Of a stretch of DNA of 6,672 nucleotides, positions 6,629-6,672 are shown one piece after another. Position 1 is the stretch's first letter; each line of letters opens with the position of its first letter. The stretch lies in NCBI GenBank assembly GCA_013152625.1, contig JAADFY010000081.1:1-6672 (forward strand), read 5' to 3'. The position numbers were made by a program, and so were the translations under genes. Below the pieces are notes generated by a model. The model was not told where the DNA came from. It made no database searches and saw only the letters and a program-made list of their open reading frames with translations. The DNA is from Alphaproteobacteria bacterium. GTDB taxonomy: Bacteria > Pseudomonadota > Alphaproteobacteria > Rhizobiales > Devosiaceae.

Positions 6629-6672
6629 ATGGGAACAGTGACTGGAACTCAAAATCTAATTTCGCGGGGTGG
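6629..6672 (+). CDS. Possible N-terminus of a tyrosine recombinase/integrase, cut by window edge
   Basis: An open frame from the ATG at 6629 reads MGTVTGTQNLISRG and continues beyond the right edge. Only 14 full codons are present, so no catalytic residue can be seen. A short polar stretch ending in a hydrophobic-basic-Gly pattern (NLISRG) resembles the first residues of many proteobacterial phage-type integrases, where a YxRRRVP-like segment usually follows. The location just downstream of a tRNA 3' end, in DNA poorer in G+C than its neighbours, strengthens the idea. An in-frame ATG at 6611 would add six residues but would place the second palindrome inside the gene. There is no good Shine-Dalgarno sequence for either start. 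This may be no gene at all. Confidence 0.35.
   Translation, partial: MGTVTGTQNLISRG

Overview
The window looks like chromosomal DNA of an alphaproteobacterium. The support is inference from gene content (a complete fds-type soluble formate dehydrogenase operon in the order G-B-A-fdhD-D), tightly overlapping genes, and roughly 60-65 % G+C in the coding part. I do not recognise the genus. Almost everything up to about position 6540 is coding or a stable RNA.

Layout. Positions 1-392 (minus strand) hold the N-terminal 130 residues of a crotonase-fold protein that reads best as 3-hydroxyisobutyryl-CoA hydrolase (valine breakdown); it runs off the left edge. A 127-base divergent spacer (393-519) contains several short dyads and must hold the promoters for both directions. 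Positions 520-6394 (plus strand) are fdsG, fdsB, fdsA, fdhD (fdsC) and fdsD, joined by ATGA overlaps or a 14-base gap, so they are very probably one mRNA. A 66-base spacer follows, then tRNA-Ala(CGC) at 6461-6536 with an encoded CCA and the G3:U70 alanine identity pair. The last 136 bases are clearly poorer in G+C (about 45 % by hand count). They contain a terminator-like inverted repeat, a tandem pair of 13-base palindromes, and an open frame running off the right edge that could be the start of a tyrosine recombinase gene.

How the genes work together. FdsA oxidises formate at a Cys-ligated molybdenum bis-MGD centre and passes electrons through five iron-sulfur clusters to FdsB, where FMN reduces NAD+. 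FdsG carries one more [2Fe-2S] cluster. FdhD sulfurates the cofactor and FdsD is the small subunit/assembly factor. All seven expected cluster sites and the active-site residues are intact, so this should be a functional NAD+-dependent, selenium-independent, cytoplasmic formate dehydrogenase. The operon is ordinary in content; no LysR-type fdsR lies directly upstream, where the hydrolase gene sits instead.

The part most worth a second look is the right edge: a tRNA 3' end, a drop in G+C, a tandem palindrome and a possible integrase start together suggest the left boundary of an integrated element whose body lies outside the window. I saw no CRISPR array, complete insertion sequence or clearly new system inside the window.
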